64,000 bases of DNA, from assembly GCA_034189865.1 (NCBI GenBank), contig JAXHTV010000006.1:49118-113117 (forward strand), read 5' to 3'. Origin of the DNA: Pseudomonadota bacterium. GTDB taxonomy: Bacteria; Pseudomonadota; Gammaproteobacteria; UBA5335. This document shows positions 9,079 through 17,653 of the stretch, one piece after another; within the stretch, counting starts at the first letter, position 1, and every line of letters begins with the position of its first letter. Both the position numbers and the translations under genes were made by a program. Under the pieces are notes generated by a model that saw only the letters and a program-made list of their open reading frames with translations, was not told the origin of the DNA and did not search any database.

Positions 9079-10736
9079 CAGCCCTCCGCCGCCCGGCCTT
9101 TCTGCGGAAACAAACCGCGGGGTCGGCGCTGAATGAACAATATGATGAACACCAGGACCAGCGTCTTGGCCAACACCGCCCCGGAATAGGGCTCCAGGAA
9201 CTTGTTCGCCACTCCCAACGTGAGCCCGCCAACGAGCGTACCCCAGATATTCCCAACGCCGCCGAATACCACAACCATAAAAGAATCGATGATGTACGCC
9301 TGCCCCAGATTGGGTCCTACATTGGTCAGCTGGCTGAGCGCCACACCGGCAACGCCGGCAATGCCCGAGCCCAGACCAAAGGTCAACGCATCAATCCAGT
9401 TGGCGCGAATACCCATGGCGCGGGCCATGGCACGATTTTGAGACACGGCCCGCACTTTAATACCCAGCGTGGTTCGGTTGAGCACGAGCCACAACAAGGC
9501 AAAGACAAGCAAACTGAATAGCAAGATGTAAAGGCGGTTGTACGTCAACGACAACGCACTGTTGATTTCCAGCGAACCACTCATCCAACTCGGCGTTGCC
9601 ACCGACCGATTCAAGGGCGAGAAAATGGATCGCACCGTTTGCTGCAACAACAAACTCACACCAAAGGTCGCCAACAGCGTTTCCAACGGCCGCCCATAGA
9701 GGAACCGAATAACGCCTCGCTCGATCAAGATACCCACCAGACCCGATACTAAGAACGCCGTCGGAATAGCCAGCAACACCGACCACCCAATCTGGTCGGG
9801 AAGTAGCTGCTGGATGACATAGGTGGTGTACGCGCCCAGCATGATGAGCTCACCGTGGGCCATGTTGATAACGCCCATGACCCCAAAGGTAATCGCCAAA
9901 CCGATGGCCGCGAGAACCAAAACCGAGCCCAAACTCAAGCCGAAAAACACCGTTTCGATGAGCTCGTAAAAGGCTACTCGCGATTCGATGTCGCGCAACG
10001 CTTTTGCGGCTGACGCCCGTACCTCGGTGTCAGACTCCCCGAAATGCCCGTCAGAATCGGTCTCGGTCATCGCACGCAGGCGGTTGGCCACGACCGGCAA
10101 CAAGCTTCCGGCGACAATGTCGATCGCGGCCAAGCGGACCGCACGGTCGCCATGGCTCAGGTCGTTCAGCGCCAAGGCCACGGCCAATTGACGTTTAACC
10201 CCCTGATCGGACTCCACAGCAAGTCGCTCAACAAAGAGCTGAATGATTTCCGGCTCCGCCTGACCCGTCAGTTCCTTAACCGCCGCCGAACGAACATCCG
10301 GCTCCGGATCGGAAAGGCTTAAGGTAGCGATCTGCATCTTCAGCAAACCGCGAATTGTGTTGTTGATCGAAATACGCTTGACCGCTCGCTTGCCTACGAC
10401 ACCGAGTGCTTCGCCCGATAAGACGTCGGCGACGGAATACCCGTCCGAAACGGGAGTGACAAGCACCACGGCATCGAAAGGCTTGGCATAGTAAAGGTCG
10501 CCGTCTAAAAGCTGCTTAAAAAGTGGCAGGACGCGACGATCCGGAGACTGCGCCAAGCTTTCGATGACTCGGGCTTTGGCCGCGAAGCTCCGCGTGTTGA
10601 GTTCGGCCAACTGCTCGGCCAGGGAAACATCACGTTCGCTCGCTGCGACACTGGGCGGACCCGACATGCCGAGCATGACCAGCAGCACTGCCAGGAAACA
10701 ACGAACGGACCGACCTACGTGAATCAGCGATCCCAT
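9078..10736 (-). CDS. urtB: Urea ABC transporter permease UrtB (long form)
   Basis: About 552 residues. The C-terminal half (from about residue 250) is a LivH-type permease with the run 'VFGGVGNIWGTLVGGLTLG' near its end. The N-terminal half starts with a signal peptide (cleavage near VAASER) and continues as a 200-residue extracytoplasmic domain with HEAT-like helical repeats ('DPEPDVRSAAVKEL', 'DTEVRASAAKALRD'). This long form is usual for UrtB of proteobacteria. Start chosen at the second ATG because GGGGGA lies 7 bases upstream; the first ATG at 10751 has only a poor RBS. Preceded by a strong hairpin after urtA. Confidence 0.93.
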   Translation of the reverse strand: MGSLIHVGRSVRCFLAVLLVMLGMSGPPSVAASERDVSLAEQLAELNTRSFAAKARVIESLAQSPDRRVLPLFKQLLDGDLYYAKPFDAVVLVTPVSDGYSVADVLSGEALGVVGKRAVKRISINNTIRGLLKMQIATLSLSDPEPDVRSAAVKELTGQAEPEIIQLFVERLAVESDQGVKRQLAVALALNDLSHGDRAVRLAAIDIVAGSLLPVVANRLRAMTETDSDGHFGESDTEVRASAAKALRDIESRVAFYELIETVFFGLSLGSVLVLAAIGLAITFGVMGVINMAHGELIMLGAYTTYVIQQLLPDQIGWSVLLAIPTAFLVSGLVGILIERGVIRFLYGRPLETLLATFGVSLLLQQTVRSIFSPLNRSVATPSWMSGSLEINSALSLTYNRLYILLFSLLVFALLWLVLNRTTLGIKVRAVSQNRAMARAMGIRANWIDALTFGLGSGIAGVAGVALSQLTNVGPNLGQAYIIDSFMVVVFGGVGNIWGTLVGGLTLGVANKFLEPYSGAVLAKTLVLVFIILFIQRRPRGLFPQKGRAAEG

Positions 10737-10810
10737 GGCTCGATCCCCCATCGACCTGTCAAGCGCGGTTTCCCGTGAAACCGCAGGACCAATATCACTT
10801 GGAACATTAC

Positions 10811-10847
10811 AGAAAGAAAAGGCTGGGCCGGAACACCGGCCCAGCCT
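10811..10847 (-). terminator. Intrinsic terminator/attenuator between urtA and urtB
   Basis: A perfect 12-bp stem (10820-10831 with 10836-10847), loop of four bases, followed on the minus strand by the tract TTTTCTTTCTG. It lies just after the urtA stop and before urtB. The remaining urt genes have no visible promoter of their own, so partial termination here probably makes the binding protein more abundant than the membrane parts. Confidence 0.85.
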
Positions 10848-10862
10848 GAATGCTATGGCGAT

Positions 10863-12167
10863 CTACTCGTAATTTTGCCCGGAGCACTGGCCGGTTTTGA
10901 TGTTGAAATTCCCGCAGTTTACCGGCGGTGTCCAATCGGCAATGATGTCTTTGCTGCCGGGGAGAAAGTCGGACCAAGCGTCACCAATCACGGTACCCGG
11001 CGTTTCCCAGACCACTTCGAACTGGCCATCGTCTTGAATTTCCCCAATCAATACCGGCTTGGCCAAGTGGTGATTGGGGTACATCACCGAAACGCCGCCG
11101 GTCAAATTGGGATAAGTCATGCCGATCATCGCTTTGGCAACCGCATCGGTGTCGGTGGTACCGGCCTGTTCCACCGCCTTAACCCACATGTTGAAACCGA
11201 TGTAATGGGCCTCCATGGGGTCATTGGTCACGCGGTCGGAATCTTTGATGAACTTATGCCAAGCTTGAATGAATTCGTCGTTCTCTTCGCTGTCTACACT
11301 CATGAAGTAGTTCCAGGCAGCGAGGTGGCCCACCAAAGGCGCGGTGTCGATTCCGGAGAGTTCTTCCTCACCGACCGAGAATGCCACCACCGGAATCTCA
11401 TCGGCCGAAACGCCTTGGTTACCCAACTCTTTATAGAAGGGTACGTTGGCATCACCGTTAATGGTGGAGACAACTGCGGTTTTCTTGCCCGCCGAACCGA
11501 ACTTCTTGATCTCAGAGACAATGCTCTGCCAGTCTGAGTGTCCGAACGGTGTGTAATTGATCATTATATCGGCGTCCGCCACGCCTTTGGCCTTGAGATA
11601 TGCCTCTAAAATCTTGTTGGTCGTCCGCGGATAAACGTAGTCCGTTCCGGCCAGCACCCAGCGCTCGACACCCAAATCATTCATCAAATAGTCCACCGCG
11701 GGGACGGCCTGCTGATTGGGCGCCGCGCCGGTGTAAAAGACATTCTTCGAGGATTCTTCGCCCTCATACTGAACCGGATAGAAAAGCAAGCCGTTCAGTT
11801 CTTCGAAAACCGGCAGCACCGATTTGCGCGAAACGGAAGTCCAACAACCAAAAGTGACAGCCACTTTGTCTTTGGCGATCAGTTCCCGGGCTTTTTCAGC
11901 AAACAAAGGCCAGTTGGAGGCCGGATCCACCACCACCGGTTCGAGCTTCTTACCCAACACACCGCCTTTCCGATTCTGCTCTTCGATCAGCATCAGCATG
12001 GTGTCTTTGAGGGTTGTCTCACTGATCGCCATGGTTCCCGAAAGCGAATGCAAAATTCCCACTTTGATGGTCGATTCCGCATAAGCCGCCGGCAAGGCCA
12101 AGGTAAAACACAGCGCGATGCTTGCAACCAGACGCACTCGATCCTGCGATATCCGCCCGTTTCGCAT
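10863..12167 (-). CDS. urtA: Urea ABC transporter substrate-binding protein UrtA
   Basis: 434 residues. Sec signal peptide (about 1-31, cleavage near AYAES) followed by a type I periplasmic binding protein of the amide/urea class: 'IKVGILHSLSGTMAISETTLKD', 'FGCWTSVSRKSVLPVFEELNGLLFYPVQYEGEE' region and 'GAAPNQQAVPAVDYL' are hallmarks of UrtA/AmiC/FmdD-like proteins. It captures urea in the periplasm. A textbook RBS (AAGGAGGT) sits 5 bases before the ATG, fitting high expression. First urt gene, 71 bp after the porin gene. Confidence 0.95.
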   Translation of the reverse strand: MRNGRISQDRVRLVASIALCFTLALPAAYAESTIKVGILHSLSGTMAISETTLKDTMLMLIEEQNRKGGVLGKKLEPVVVDPASNWPLFAEKARELIAKDKVAVTFGCWTSVSRKSVLPVFEELNGLLFYPVQYEGEESSKNVFYTGAAPNQQAVPAVDYLMNDLGVERWVLAGTDYVYPRTTNKILEAYLKAKGVADADIMINYTPFGHSDWQSIVSEIKKFGSAGKKTAVVSTINGDANVPFYKELGNQGVSADEIPVVAFSVGEEELSGIDTAPLVGHLAAWNYFMSVDSEENDEFIQAWHKFIKDSDRVTNDPMEAHYIGFNMWVKAVEQAGTTDTDAVAKAMIGMTYPNLTGGVSVMYPNHHLAKPVLIGEIQDDGQFEVVWETPGTVIGDAWSDFLPGSKDIIADWTPPVNCGNFNIKTGQCSGQNYE

Positions 12168-12202
12168 GGTGGACCTCCTTTGGAATTCGTATTAGAAAGA
12201 GG

Positions 12203-12227
12203 CCTGCCCGCCGTGTAGACGGGCAGG
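12203..12227 (-). terminator. Hairpin between porin gene and urtA
   Basis: An 8-bp stem CCTGCCCG/CGGGCAGG with a 9-base loop in the 71-bp spacer after the porin stop. On the minus strand it is followed by CCTCTTTC, a weak U-rich tail. It may be a leaky terminator or an mRNA 3'-end stabiliser that separates porin and urtA expression levels. Confidence 0.5.
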
Positions 12228-12238
12228 TTAAACGAAGT

Positions 12239-12994
12239 TTAGATGATGCCGAACTTGTAGCTGACGCTCAGCACCATGGTATCGCCTTGTTCTTGTTCTG
12301 CACGGTCTTCACCACCAAAGATGTAGGTGACGGCCATGTCGGCGCCGGTGCTACCGATGGGATGCGACAAGGTCAGGTTGGCGTGACGGAAGCCGGAGTC
12401 TTGCAACGTAACACCACCGAGCTCGTCGTTATCGTCGTCGTCATAGGTGTAGTAGCCGATATCGACGGCCAAGCTGAAGTCGGCTGGCAACGCGAAGGCA
12501 TAGCCGGCGGTCCAGTAGATATCGCCACTGTTACCCCAGAAGCCATCGTTGATCAGGTACTGAGCTTGCACGTAACCGTCAAGGAAGTTGAAAGCCAAGA
12601 CGGCTTCGGTGAGATCCGAATCATCCACACCGATGTAATAGTACTGGATGACGCCAACGTCGAAGCCGTAATCACCGAAGCTGGGAGCGAAACCGACATA
12701 AAAGTCGTTCTCGAAACCGCTGCTGACGGGGTCATCAACCGGATCAGAGTAGTAGGTGTAATCCAGATTAGAAGCCCACCAACCGGCATAGAAACCGCTG
12801 TCGTGAGCATAGTCCAGCCCGCCTTGAACAGCCGTGTTGCTGTTCTCAGCTGCCGCAGTGATCCCACGTAGAACGTACTTTGAGTAAACGCCGATGTTAC
12901 CGGACAACTCTGCGTGAGCTGCGCTGGCACCGAAAGCCATAGCGGAAACTAAAGCAGCACCGGCGACCTTCTTTTGGATGTTATTTCCTCTCAT
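12239..12994 (-). CDS. TorF-family putative outer-membrane porin
   Basis: 251 residues. A signal peptide (about 1-28, ending SAAHAE) leads into 'LSGNIGVYSKYVLRGIT', the opening of the TorF/TIGR02001 porin family, then alternating beta strands rich in Tyr, Gly and Asp ('GFYAGWWASNLDYTYYS') and a C-terminal strand 'LSVSYKFGII' compatible with BamA recognition. Predicted small outer-membrane beta barrel. It lies between ureG and urtA and is the first gene after the sigma-54 promoter at 13082-13097, which suggests it passes urea through the outer membrane; that role is inference. Confidence 0.85.
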   Translation of the reverse strand: MRGNNIQKKVAGAALVSAMAFGASAAHAELSGNIGVYSKYVLRGITAAAENSNTAVQGGLDYAHDSGFYAGWWASNLDYTYYSDPVDDPVSSGFENDFYVGFAPSFGDYGFDVGVIQYYYIGVDDSDLTEAVLAFNFLDGYVQAQYLINDGFWGNSGDIYWTAGYAFALPADFSLAVDIGYYTYDDDDNDELGGVTLQDSGFRHANLTLSHPIGSTGADMAVTYIFGGEDRAEQEQGDTMVLSVSYKFGII

Positions 12995-13081
12995 AACAAA
13001 GCATACTCCTAGCTGTATTGAAACACCCGTTTACCAGACAGCCCAACGTCCGTACGGGTTTTCGTTGGTCCCGACCTAATG

Positions 13082-13097
13082 AGCAATTCTTGTGCCA
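13082..13097 (-). promoter_or_regulatory. Sigma-54 (RpoN) promoter for porin-urtABCDE
   Basis: On the minus strand the bases read TGGCAC-AAGAA-TTGCT, an exact match to the -24/-12 consensus TGGCAC-N5-TTGCW, with the invariant GG and GC 12 bases apart. Predicted transcription start near 13071, about 75 bases before the porin ATG. It needs an activator; NtrC is encoded in this window and a matching dyad lies upstream. Confidence 0.88.
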
Positions 13098-13135
13098 TAT
13101 GGCGAGAATCATTCATTTACCCCCGGGACATCGGT

Positions 13136-13158
13136 TTTTGGCCGACCATCGGCCAAAA
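13136..13158. repeat. Inverted repeat downstream of ureG
   Basis: TTTTGGCCGA and TCGGCCAAAA form a perfect 10-bp stem around CCA. It lies after the ureG stop and before the sigma-54 promoter. There is no U-tract beyond the stem on the minus strand, so it is a weak terminator at best; it may be an operator or an mRNA 3'-end structure for the urease transcript. Confidence 0.5.
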
Positions 13159-13210
13159 TCTTTGATATCAAACCTCCCCCAAACCATCCAGGATGGTGCG
13201 CCATTGGGCG

Positions 13211-13882
13211 CTACGCGCCTTTTTGGTGCAAATCGATCGGCTCAGGCGATGTCGAACGCCCGCTTCTACGGAGCATGCCGGCATCGACGATAAAATCCAT
13301 GATGTGGCTCAAACCCTCCTGGGACTTGAGATTACTGAACACAAAAGGACGATCTTCCCGCATTTTTTTCGCATCGCGCCGCATGACATCCAACGAGGCG
13401 CCGACGTGCGGTGCCAGATCGATTTTGTTGATCACCAGAAGATCGGAACGCGTGATTCCCGGCCCCCCCTTGCGGGGAATCTTGTCTCCGGCCGAAACGT
13501 CGATGACATAGATCGTCAGGTCCGAAAGTTCGGGACTGAAGGTGGCCGCCAGATTGTCGCCGCCACTTTCAATAAAAACGACATCCAAATCGGGAAATCG
13601 GGATGACAGCTCCGCCACGGCGGAGAGATTCATCGATGCATCCTCCCGAATGGCGGTATGCGGACAACCGCCGGTTTCCACACCCATGATGCGGTCCGAC
13701 GTGAGCGCCTGACTGCGGGTAAGAAAATCCGCATCTTCACGGGTATAGATATCATTCGTCACGACGGCGATCTGGAAGTGTTCTCTCATTTGTTTGCACA
13801 AAGCGTCGACCAAAGCCGTTTTGCCGGAGCCCACAGGGCCGCCGATTCCCACTCTCAATGCGCCATGCTTGGTCTGTTCCAT
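13211..13882 (-). CDS. ureG: Urease accessory GTPase UreG
   Basis: 223 residues. SIMIBI-class GTPase that loads nickel into urease together with UreD, UreF and UreE. The P-loop is GGPVGSGKT (about 14-22). The CPH metal-binding motif is present in [17 protein letters not shown], and ESGGDNL and [10 protein letters not shown] follow as in other UreG proteins. Length is slightly above the usual 205-215 because of a short C-terminal tail. It begins 20 bp after ureF and is the last urease gene; the inverted repeat and a sigma-54 promoter follow. Confidence 0.96.
   Translation of the reverse strand: MEQTKHGALRVGIGGPVGSGKTALVDALCKQMREHFQIAVVTNDIYTREDADFLTRSQALTSDRIMGVETGGCPHTAIREDASMNLSAVAELSSRFPDLDVVFIESGGDNLAATFSPELSDLTIYVIDVSAGDKIPRKGGPGITRSDLLVINKIDLAPHVGASLDVMRRDAKKMREDRPFVFSNLKSQEGLSHIMDFIVDAGMLRRSGRSTSPEPIDLHQKGA
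13214..13230 (-). promoter_or_regulatory. Candidate NtrC-binding dyad
   Basis: CGCGCC-TTTTT-GGTGCA matches 10 of the 12 consensus positions of TGCACC-N5-GGTGCA. It is centred about 150 bp before the predicted sigma-54 start, within the usual enhancer distance, and overlaps the last codons of ureG. Between it and the promoter lies an IHF-like stretch (13155-13167, one mismatch to WATCAA-N4-TTR), where bending would help looping. Confidence 0.55.
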
Positions 13883-13902
13883 ATCGTTATTTCCTCCGCG
13901 GC

Positions 13903-14589
13903 TCAGGAACGAAACAGCCGGACCCGCTGCGTTTCATGCTGAGCTGACGCGAGCGCGAGACCCACGGCCAGTTGGCCGATCTCACCGTCGCGACAGTCCA
14001 ACCCGCGCGCCACCGACGTCGGCATTTGTCGCTGCAATTGACTTAACAGGCGCTGCCCGGCGGTTTGCCCGAGCGGAACCAGCTTAATGGCCGCCGCCAC
14101 TTGATTTTCCGTCCAGCTCCACAGATAACCCAGCAGAGTCTCCCGAAGCGGAATCCGCCATGCGACACCCGCGAGCGAAAACGCATTGGCAAATGCCGTC
14201 GGTCCGGTCCACGACTTCGCCTGCGGCACATCCAAGTCCGCCAACAGCCGCATCAATGCCCCACCCAATTGCGTATCTTCGGCCCGCAGTTCGCGCGATT
14301 CCCGATTGGCCAGCAAAAAAGCATTCCAATGCTTCACCGCGAGTTCATTATCCTCCGTCTGCCAAGCACGATATAGGCGCGTCAAACAAGGCAAATCAAG
14401 CATCGATAGACTGTGGCTCAACAGGCCACCTATCCAATTTAAGGCGCTGCTTTCGTCGTTCACCCAACCGACGTGTACGGCGTATTCCAAACCCTGTGAC
14501 CAGGCGAAGGCGCCCACCGGCAAAGCCGGGCTCGTCACCTGCAACAAACGCAGCAATCCGGCGTCGTCTAATGGGACTGAACTAGCCAT
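13903..14589 (-). CDS. ureF: Urease accessory protein UreF
   Basis: 228 residues from the chosen ATG. All-helical chaperone that bridges UreD and UreG and gates GTP hydrolysis. Recognised by '[24 protein letters not shown]' (near the N-terminus, spaced over more than twenty residues) and the C-terminal '[28 protein letters not shown]...RLFRS'. The frame is open 12 codons further upstream, inside ureE, but the ATG at 14589 overlaps the ureE stop (ATGGCTAG), the usual coupled arrangement. Confidence 0.94.
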   Translation of the reverse strand: MASSVPLDDAGLLRLLQVTSPALPVGAFAWSQGLEYAVHVGWVNDESSALNWIGGLLSHSLSMLDLPCLTRLYRAWQTEDNELAVKHWNAFLLANRESRELRAEDTQLGGALMRLLADLDVPQAKSWTGPTAFANAFSLAGVAWRIPLRETLLGYLWSWTENQVAAAIKLVPLGQTAGQRLLSQLQRQMPTSVARGLDCRDGEIGQLAVGLALASAQHETQRVRLFRS

Positions 14590-15037
14590 GCGAATGCCCA
14601 TGGTGCGTATGTTGGCTGTAGGCACCCGATTCCGGTTCGAACGGTGCTTGTTCAGACCGCACCACCAACCCTAATCCGACCACCATCTCGTCCAAGACAT
14701 GGTCCTTCTGATAGCTAAGCCATCCCTCACCCATCTGAATGGGTACGTGACGATTCCCCAAATGATAGGCGCAACGAGCCAATTGGAAAGCGTCAGGTGT
14801 TGAAGCGATCGACAATGATTCGGCAGCCGCCACGACACGTATGAAGCGTCCTGCCTCATCTCGCAGCAGATCACCCCCTCGCAGAATCGTGCCCCTCGGC
14901 AAAAACAAACCGATTTGTTCTCCGCTATCGAGACAAACCCGCTGTCTACTTTTTTGTCTGTCCTCAAAGGGCAATGTCACGGAACTTGTGACATCCTGAT
15001 CGCAAGCGGTACTGACAATCTCGCGAACTTCGATCAA
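14582..15037 (-). CDS. ureE: Urease accessory nickel-binding protein UreE
   Basis: 151 residues from a TTG start. Dimeric nickel metallochaperone that hands nickel to UreG. Seen: N-terminal peptide-binding-like domain ('VTLPFEDRQKSRQR', 'LFLPRGTILRGGDLL'), C-terminal domain with 'AYHLGNRHVPIQM' carrying the central His, and a short His-rich tail (HTHHGHSHG). The TTG at 15037 is preferred over the GTG/ATG-like starts upstream because AAGGAGG ends 5 bases before it and the protein then begins 'MIEVREIV' as in homologues. Confidence 0.92.
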   Translation of the reverse strand: MIEVREIVSTACDQDVTSSVTLPFEDRQKSRQRVCLDSGEQIGLFLPRGTILRGGDLLRDEAGRFIRVVAAAESLSIASTPDAFQLARCAYHLGNRHVPIQMGEGWLSYQKDHVLDEMVVGLGLVVRSEQAPFEPESGAYSQHTHHGHSHG

Positions 15038-15228
15038 ACGAGGCCTCCTTCGCGCGCTAGTGTAACCCATCTGTCACAATTGCGCCCCATAGCAGTGCGA
15101 GGGAATTGCAGTTTGATCGCCCACCTCACGCCCGACCCCGGATCGACCATGGATCATCCATCGCCGCCCGTTAACTTTTGAACTGATAAGCGCGGCACCA
15201 AGTGAAACCCGACCAAGCGCCAACAGCG
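15038..15228. other. ureC-ureE spacer, no gene seen
   Basis: A 191-bp stretch between ureC and the TTG start of ureE, unusually long for this otherwise tightly packed cluster. It contains the ureE RBS and no other convincing signal. In transcription order ureE precedes this gap only if read from low to high coordinate; since genes run on the minus strand, the gap separates ureC (upstream side at high coordinate) from ureE. A weak, poorly matching sigma-54-like sequence was seen and not called. Confidence 0.4.
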
Positions 15229-16932
15229 TCAGAACAAAAAGTATCTCTGCGCGAGGGGTAACACATCGGCCGGCTCGCAGGTCAGAAGTTCGCCATCCGC
15301 GCGGACCTCGTAAGTTTGTGGGTCCACCTCCATGTGCGGTAGCCGGTCGTTGAGTCGCATATCGCTTTTCGACAACTGGCGCGTTCCCCGCACAGGCACC
15401 ACCCGCCGGGCCAAGCCCAGGCGCTCGGGCACGCCCGCATCGATGGCAGCTTGAGACATAAACGTGGCCGACGTGGCAGGCAGGGCTTTACCAAGCGCCC
15501 CGAACATCGGTCGGTAGTGGACGGGCTGTGGCGTCGGGATGGAAGCATTTGGATCGCCCATCGGTGCTGCGGCGATGAATCCGGACTTCAAAATCAGGGC
15601 GGGCTTGGCGCCGAAAAACGCCGGTTTCCACAACACGATGTCCGCCAATTTGCCGGGCTCTAAGGAACCCACCTCATGCGCAATACCGTGCGTGATCGCC
15701 GGATTGATGGTGTACTTCGCGATGTACCGACGCGCCCGCAGGTTGTCGGCCCGGTCGCTATCCTCCGGCAGGGGACCGCGTTGCACTTTCATCTTGTGGG
15801 CGGTCTGCCAAGTGCGGCATATCACCTCACCGACACGACCCATGGCTTGTGAATCGGAAGCGATCATGGAGAAAGCGCCCAGATCGTGAAGGATATCCTC
15901 CGCGGCGATGGTTTCACGGCGGATCCGCGAATCGGCGAAAGCGACATCCTCCGGGATATTGGGATCAAGATGGTGGCAGACCATCAGCATATCCAGATGC
16001 TCATCCACGGTGTTGACGGTATAAGGCCGAGTGGGGTTGGTGCTCGAGGGCAGCACGTTCGCCTCACCACAGGCCTTGATGATGTCGGGCGCATGCCCGC
16101 CGCCGGCCCCTTCCGTATGGTAGGTGTGAATCGTCCGGCCTTTGAAGGCCGCCAAGGTGTTCTCGACGAAACCGGACTCATTGAGCGTGTCCGTGTGAAT
16201 CGCGACTTGGACATCGTATTGGTCCGCCACCGACAGGCAGCAATCGATGGCGGCGGGCGTGGTGCCCCAGTCTTCGTGCAATTTCAGTCCGATGGCCCCC
16301 GCGGCTACCTGTTCCTCGATGGCTGCCGGAAGACTGGCATTGCCTTTACCGAGAAAGCCCAGATTCATGGGCAAGCCCTCCGCCGCCTCCAACATCCGGG
16401 CGATGTTCCAGGGACCCGGCGTGCAGGTCGTGGCATTGGTCCCAGTCGCCGGGCCGGTGCCGCCACCCAACATGGTCGTCACCCCGGACATCAACGCTTC
16501 TTCGATTTGCTGCGGACAGATGAAATGAATATGAGCATCGATTCCGCCGGCGGTGGCGATCAGCCCCTCTCCGGCGATGGCTTCCGTACCCGGCCCGATG
16601 ACGATATCCACACCCGGCTGCACATCGGGGTTTCCTGCCTTGCCGATGGCGGCGATTCGCCCTTCCTTAATGCCGATATCCGCTTTGACGATACCCCAGT
16701 AGTCCACAATGAGGGCGTTGGTGATAACCGTATCGACAGTGGTCGCCGATGCTTGCTGACTCTGGCCCATGCCATCCCGAATGACTTTGCCGCCGCCGAA
16801 CTTGACCTCCTCACCGTAGATGGCATGGTCTTTCTCGACTTCGACCCAAAGCTCGGTGTCCCCCAAGCGAACGCGATCGCCGGTCGTGGCGCCGTACATA
16901 TCCGCATAAGCCCGTCGATCGATAGGACTCAT
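15229..16932 (-). CDS. ureC: Urease subunit alpha UreC
   Basis: 567 residues. Catalytic subunit of urease, hydrolysing urea to ammonia and carbamate. All active-site residues are present at the positions known from Klebsiella urease: His134 and His136 (DAHIHF), carbamylated Lys217 (GLKLHEDWG), His246, His272, Asp360 as nickel ligands, and the mobile-flap Cys319 and His320 (MVCHHLD). The start ATG overlaps the ureB stop by 4 bp. Followed by a 191-bp spacer before ureE, which holds no gene I can recognise. Confidence 0.98.
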   Translation of the reverse strand: MSPIDRRAYADMYGATTGDRVRLGDTELWVEVEKDHAIYGEEVKFGGGKVIRDGMGQSQQASATTVDTVITNALIVDYWGIVKADIGIKEGRIAAIGKAGNPDVQPGVDIVIGPGTEAIAGEGLIATAGGIDAHIHFICPQQIEEALMSGVTTMLGGGTGPATGTNATTCTPGPWNIARMLEAAEGLPMNLGFLGKGNASLPAAIEEQVAAGAIGLKLHEDWGTTPAAIDCCLSVADQYDVQVAIHTDTLNESGFVENTLAAFKGRTIHTYHTEGAGGGHAPDIIKACGEANVLPSSTNPTRPYTVNTVDEHLDMLMVCHHLDPNIPEDVAFADSRIRRETIAAEDILHDLGAFSMIASDSQAMGRVGEVICRTWQTAHKMKVQRGPLPEDSDRADNLRARRYIAKYTINPAITHGIAHEVGSLEPGKLADIVLWKPAFFGAKPALILKSGFIAAAPMGDPNASIPTPQPVHYRPMFGALGKALPATSATFMSQAAIDAGVPERLGLARRVVPVRGTRQLSKSDMRLNDRLPHMEVDPQTYEVRADGELLTCEPADVLPLAQRYFLF

Positions 16933-17246
16933 TGGGCATCTCCCAGCTCACCCATGACGGCAGCGTTAAATCCAAAAACGCGCCGAGCTCCCGAATAGGC
17001 GACCAGTTCCACTTCCCGCGTTTGGCCGGGCTCAAAACGCATCGCTGTCCCGGCGGGTATGTTCAAACGGTAGCCACGCGCCGCCTGCCGATCGAAATGC
17101 AAACCAGGATTGGTTTCGAAAAAATGGTAGTGCGATCCCACCTGAATAGGCCGATCACCGGTGTTGGCCACCTGGATGCGAACGGTCGGACACCCCTCGT
17201 TTAAGGTCAACTCGCCCGGTGCCGTATCAATCTCGCCCGGAATCAT
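16929..17246 (-). CDS. ureB: Urease subunit beta UreB
   Basis: 105 residues from the chosen start. Structural subunit of the (UreABC)3 trimer. It begins MIPGEI and continues 'GELTLNEG', '[21 protein letters not shown]', '[32 protein letters not shown]', all typical. The frame is open 23 codons upstream, but the ATG at 17246 has AAGGAGG 8 bases before it and matches family starts. Separate from ureA by 90 bp, so no ureA-ureB fusion as seen in some epsilonproteobacteria. Confidence 0.95.
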   Translation of the reverse strand: MIPGEIDTAPGELTLNEGCPTVRIQVANTGDRPIQVGSHYHFFETNPGLHFDRQAARGYRLNIPAGTAMRFEPGQTREVELVAYSGARRVFGFNAAVMGELGDAQ

Positions 17247-17336
17247 CGCCTCGGCCTCCTTGTCCTCGCGGAACGTTGGTAAAACATGTGTTGTTCGTGG
17301 TTTGGCATCCGCCACCGAAGTCTTGGGAAATTCACT

Positions 17337-17639
17337 CTAGAGAATAGGATTGTGAACCGTGACCAGTTTGGTTCCGTCGGGGAACGTGGCTTCGACCTGG
17401 ACCTCATGGATCATCTCGGCTACGCCTTCCATGACCTCGTCGCGGGTGAGAAGCGTGCGTCCATGTGCCATCATTTCTGCTACCGACTTACCGTCCCGCG
17501 CGCCTTCCATAATCGCTGCGGAAATGTAGGCGACCGCTTCCGGGTAATTCAGTTTCACACCACGCGCTAAACGCCGTTCGGCCAGCAGCGCGGCGGTGAA
17601 CAACAAGAGCTTGTCCTTTTCTCTCGGCGACAATTCCAT
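17337..17639 (-). CDS. ureA: Urease subunit gamma UreA
   Basis: 100 residues, exactly the family length. Begins [20 protein letters not shown] and contains '[31 protein letters not shown]' and the C-terminal '[14 protein letters not shown]', all diagnostic. Smallest urease subunit, packing against UreC. It follows ureD with a 14-bp gap on the same strand. Confidence 0.97.
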   Translation of the reverse strand: MELSPREKDKLLLFTAALLAERRLARGVKLNYPEAVAYISAAIMEGARDGKSVAEMMAHGRTLLTRDEVMEGVAEMIHEVQVEATFPDGTKLVTVHNPIL

Positions 17640-17653
17640 GCCTTAACCCTATT

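Noticed and set aside
10875..11537. Open frame of 220 residues on the plus strand
   Set aside because: Antisense to urtA.
12122..12871. Open frame of 249 residues on the plus strand
   Set aside because: Antisense to the porin gene, which has a clear signal peptide and family motif.
13161..13172. TTTGATATCAAA palindrome as a repressor operator
   Set aside because: No known regulator matches; part of it is better read as a weak IHF-like site, and chance palindromes of this length are common.
15886..16998. Open frame of 370 residues on the plus strand
   Set aside because: Antisense to ureC, whose active-site residues are all intact; a by-product of high G+C codon use.
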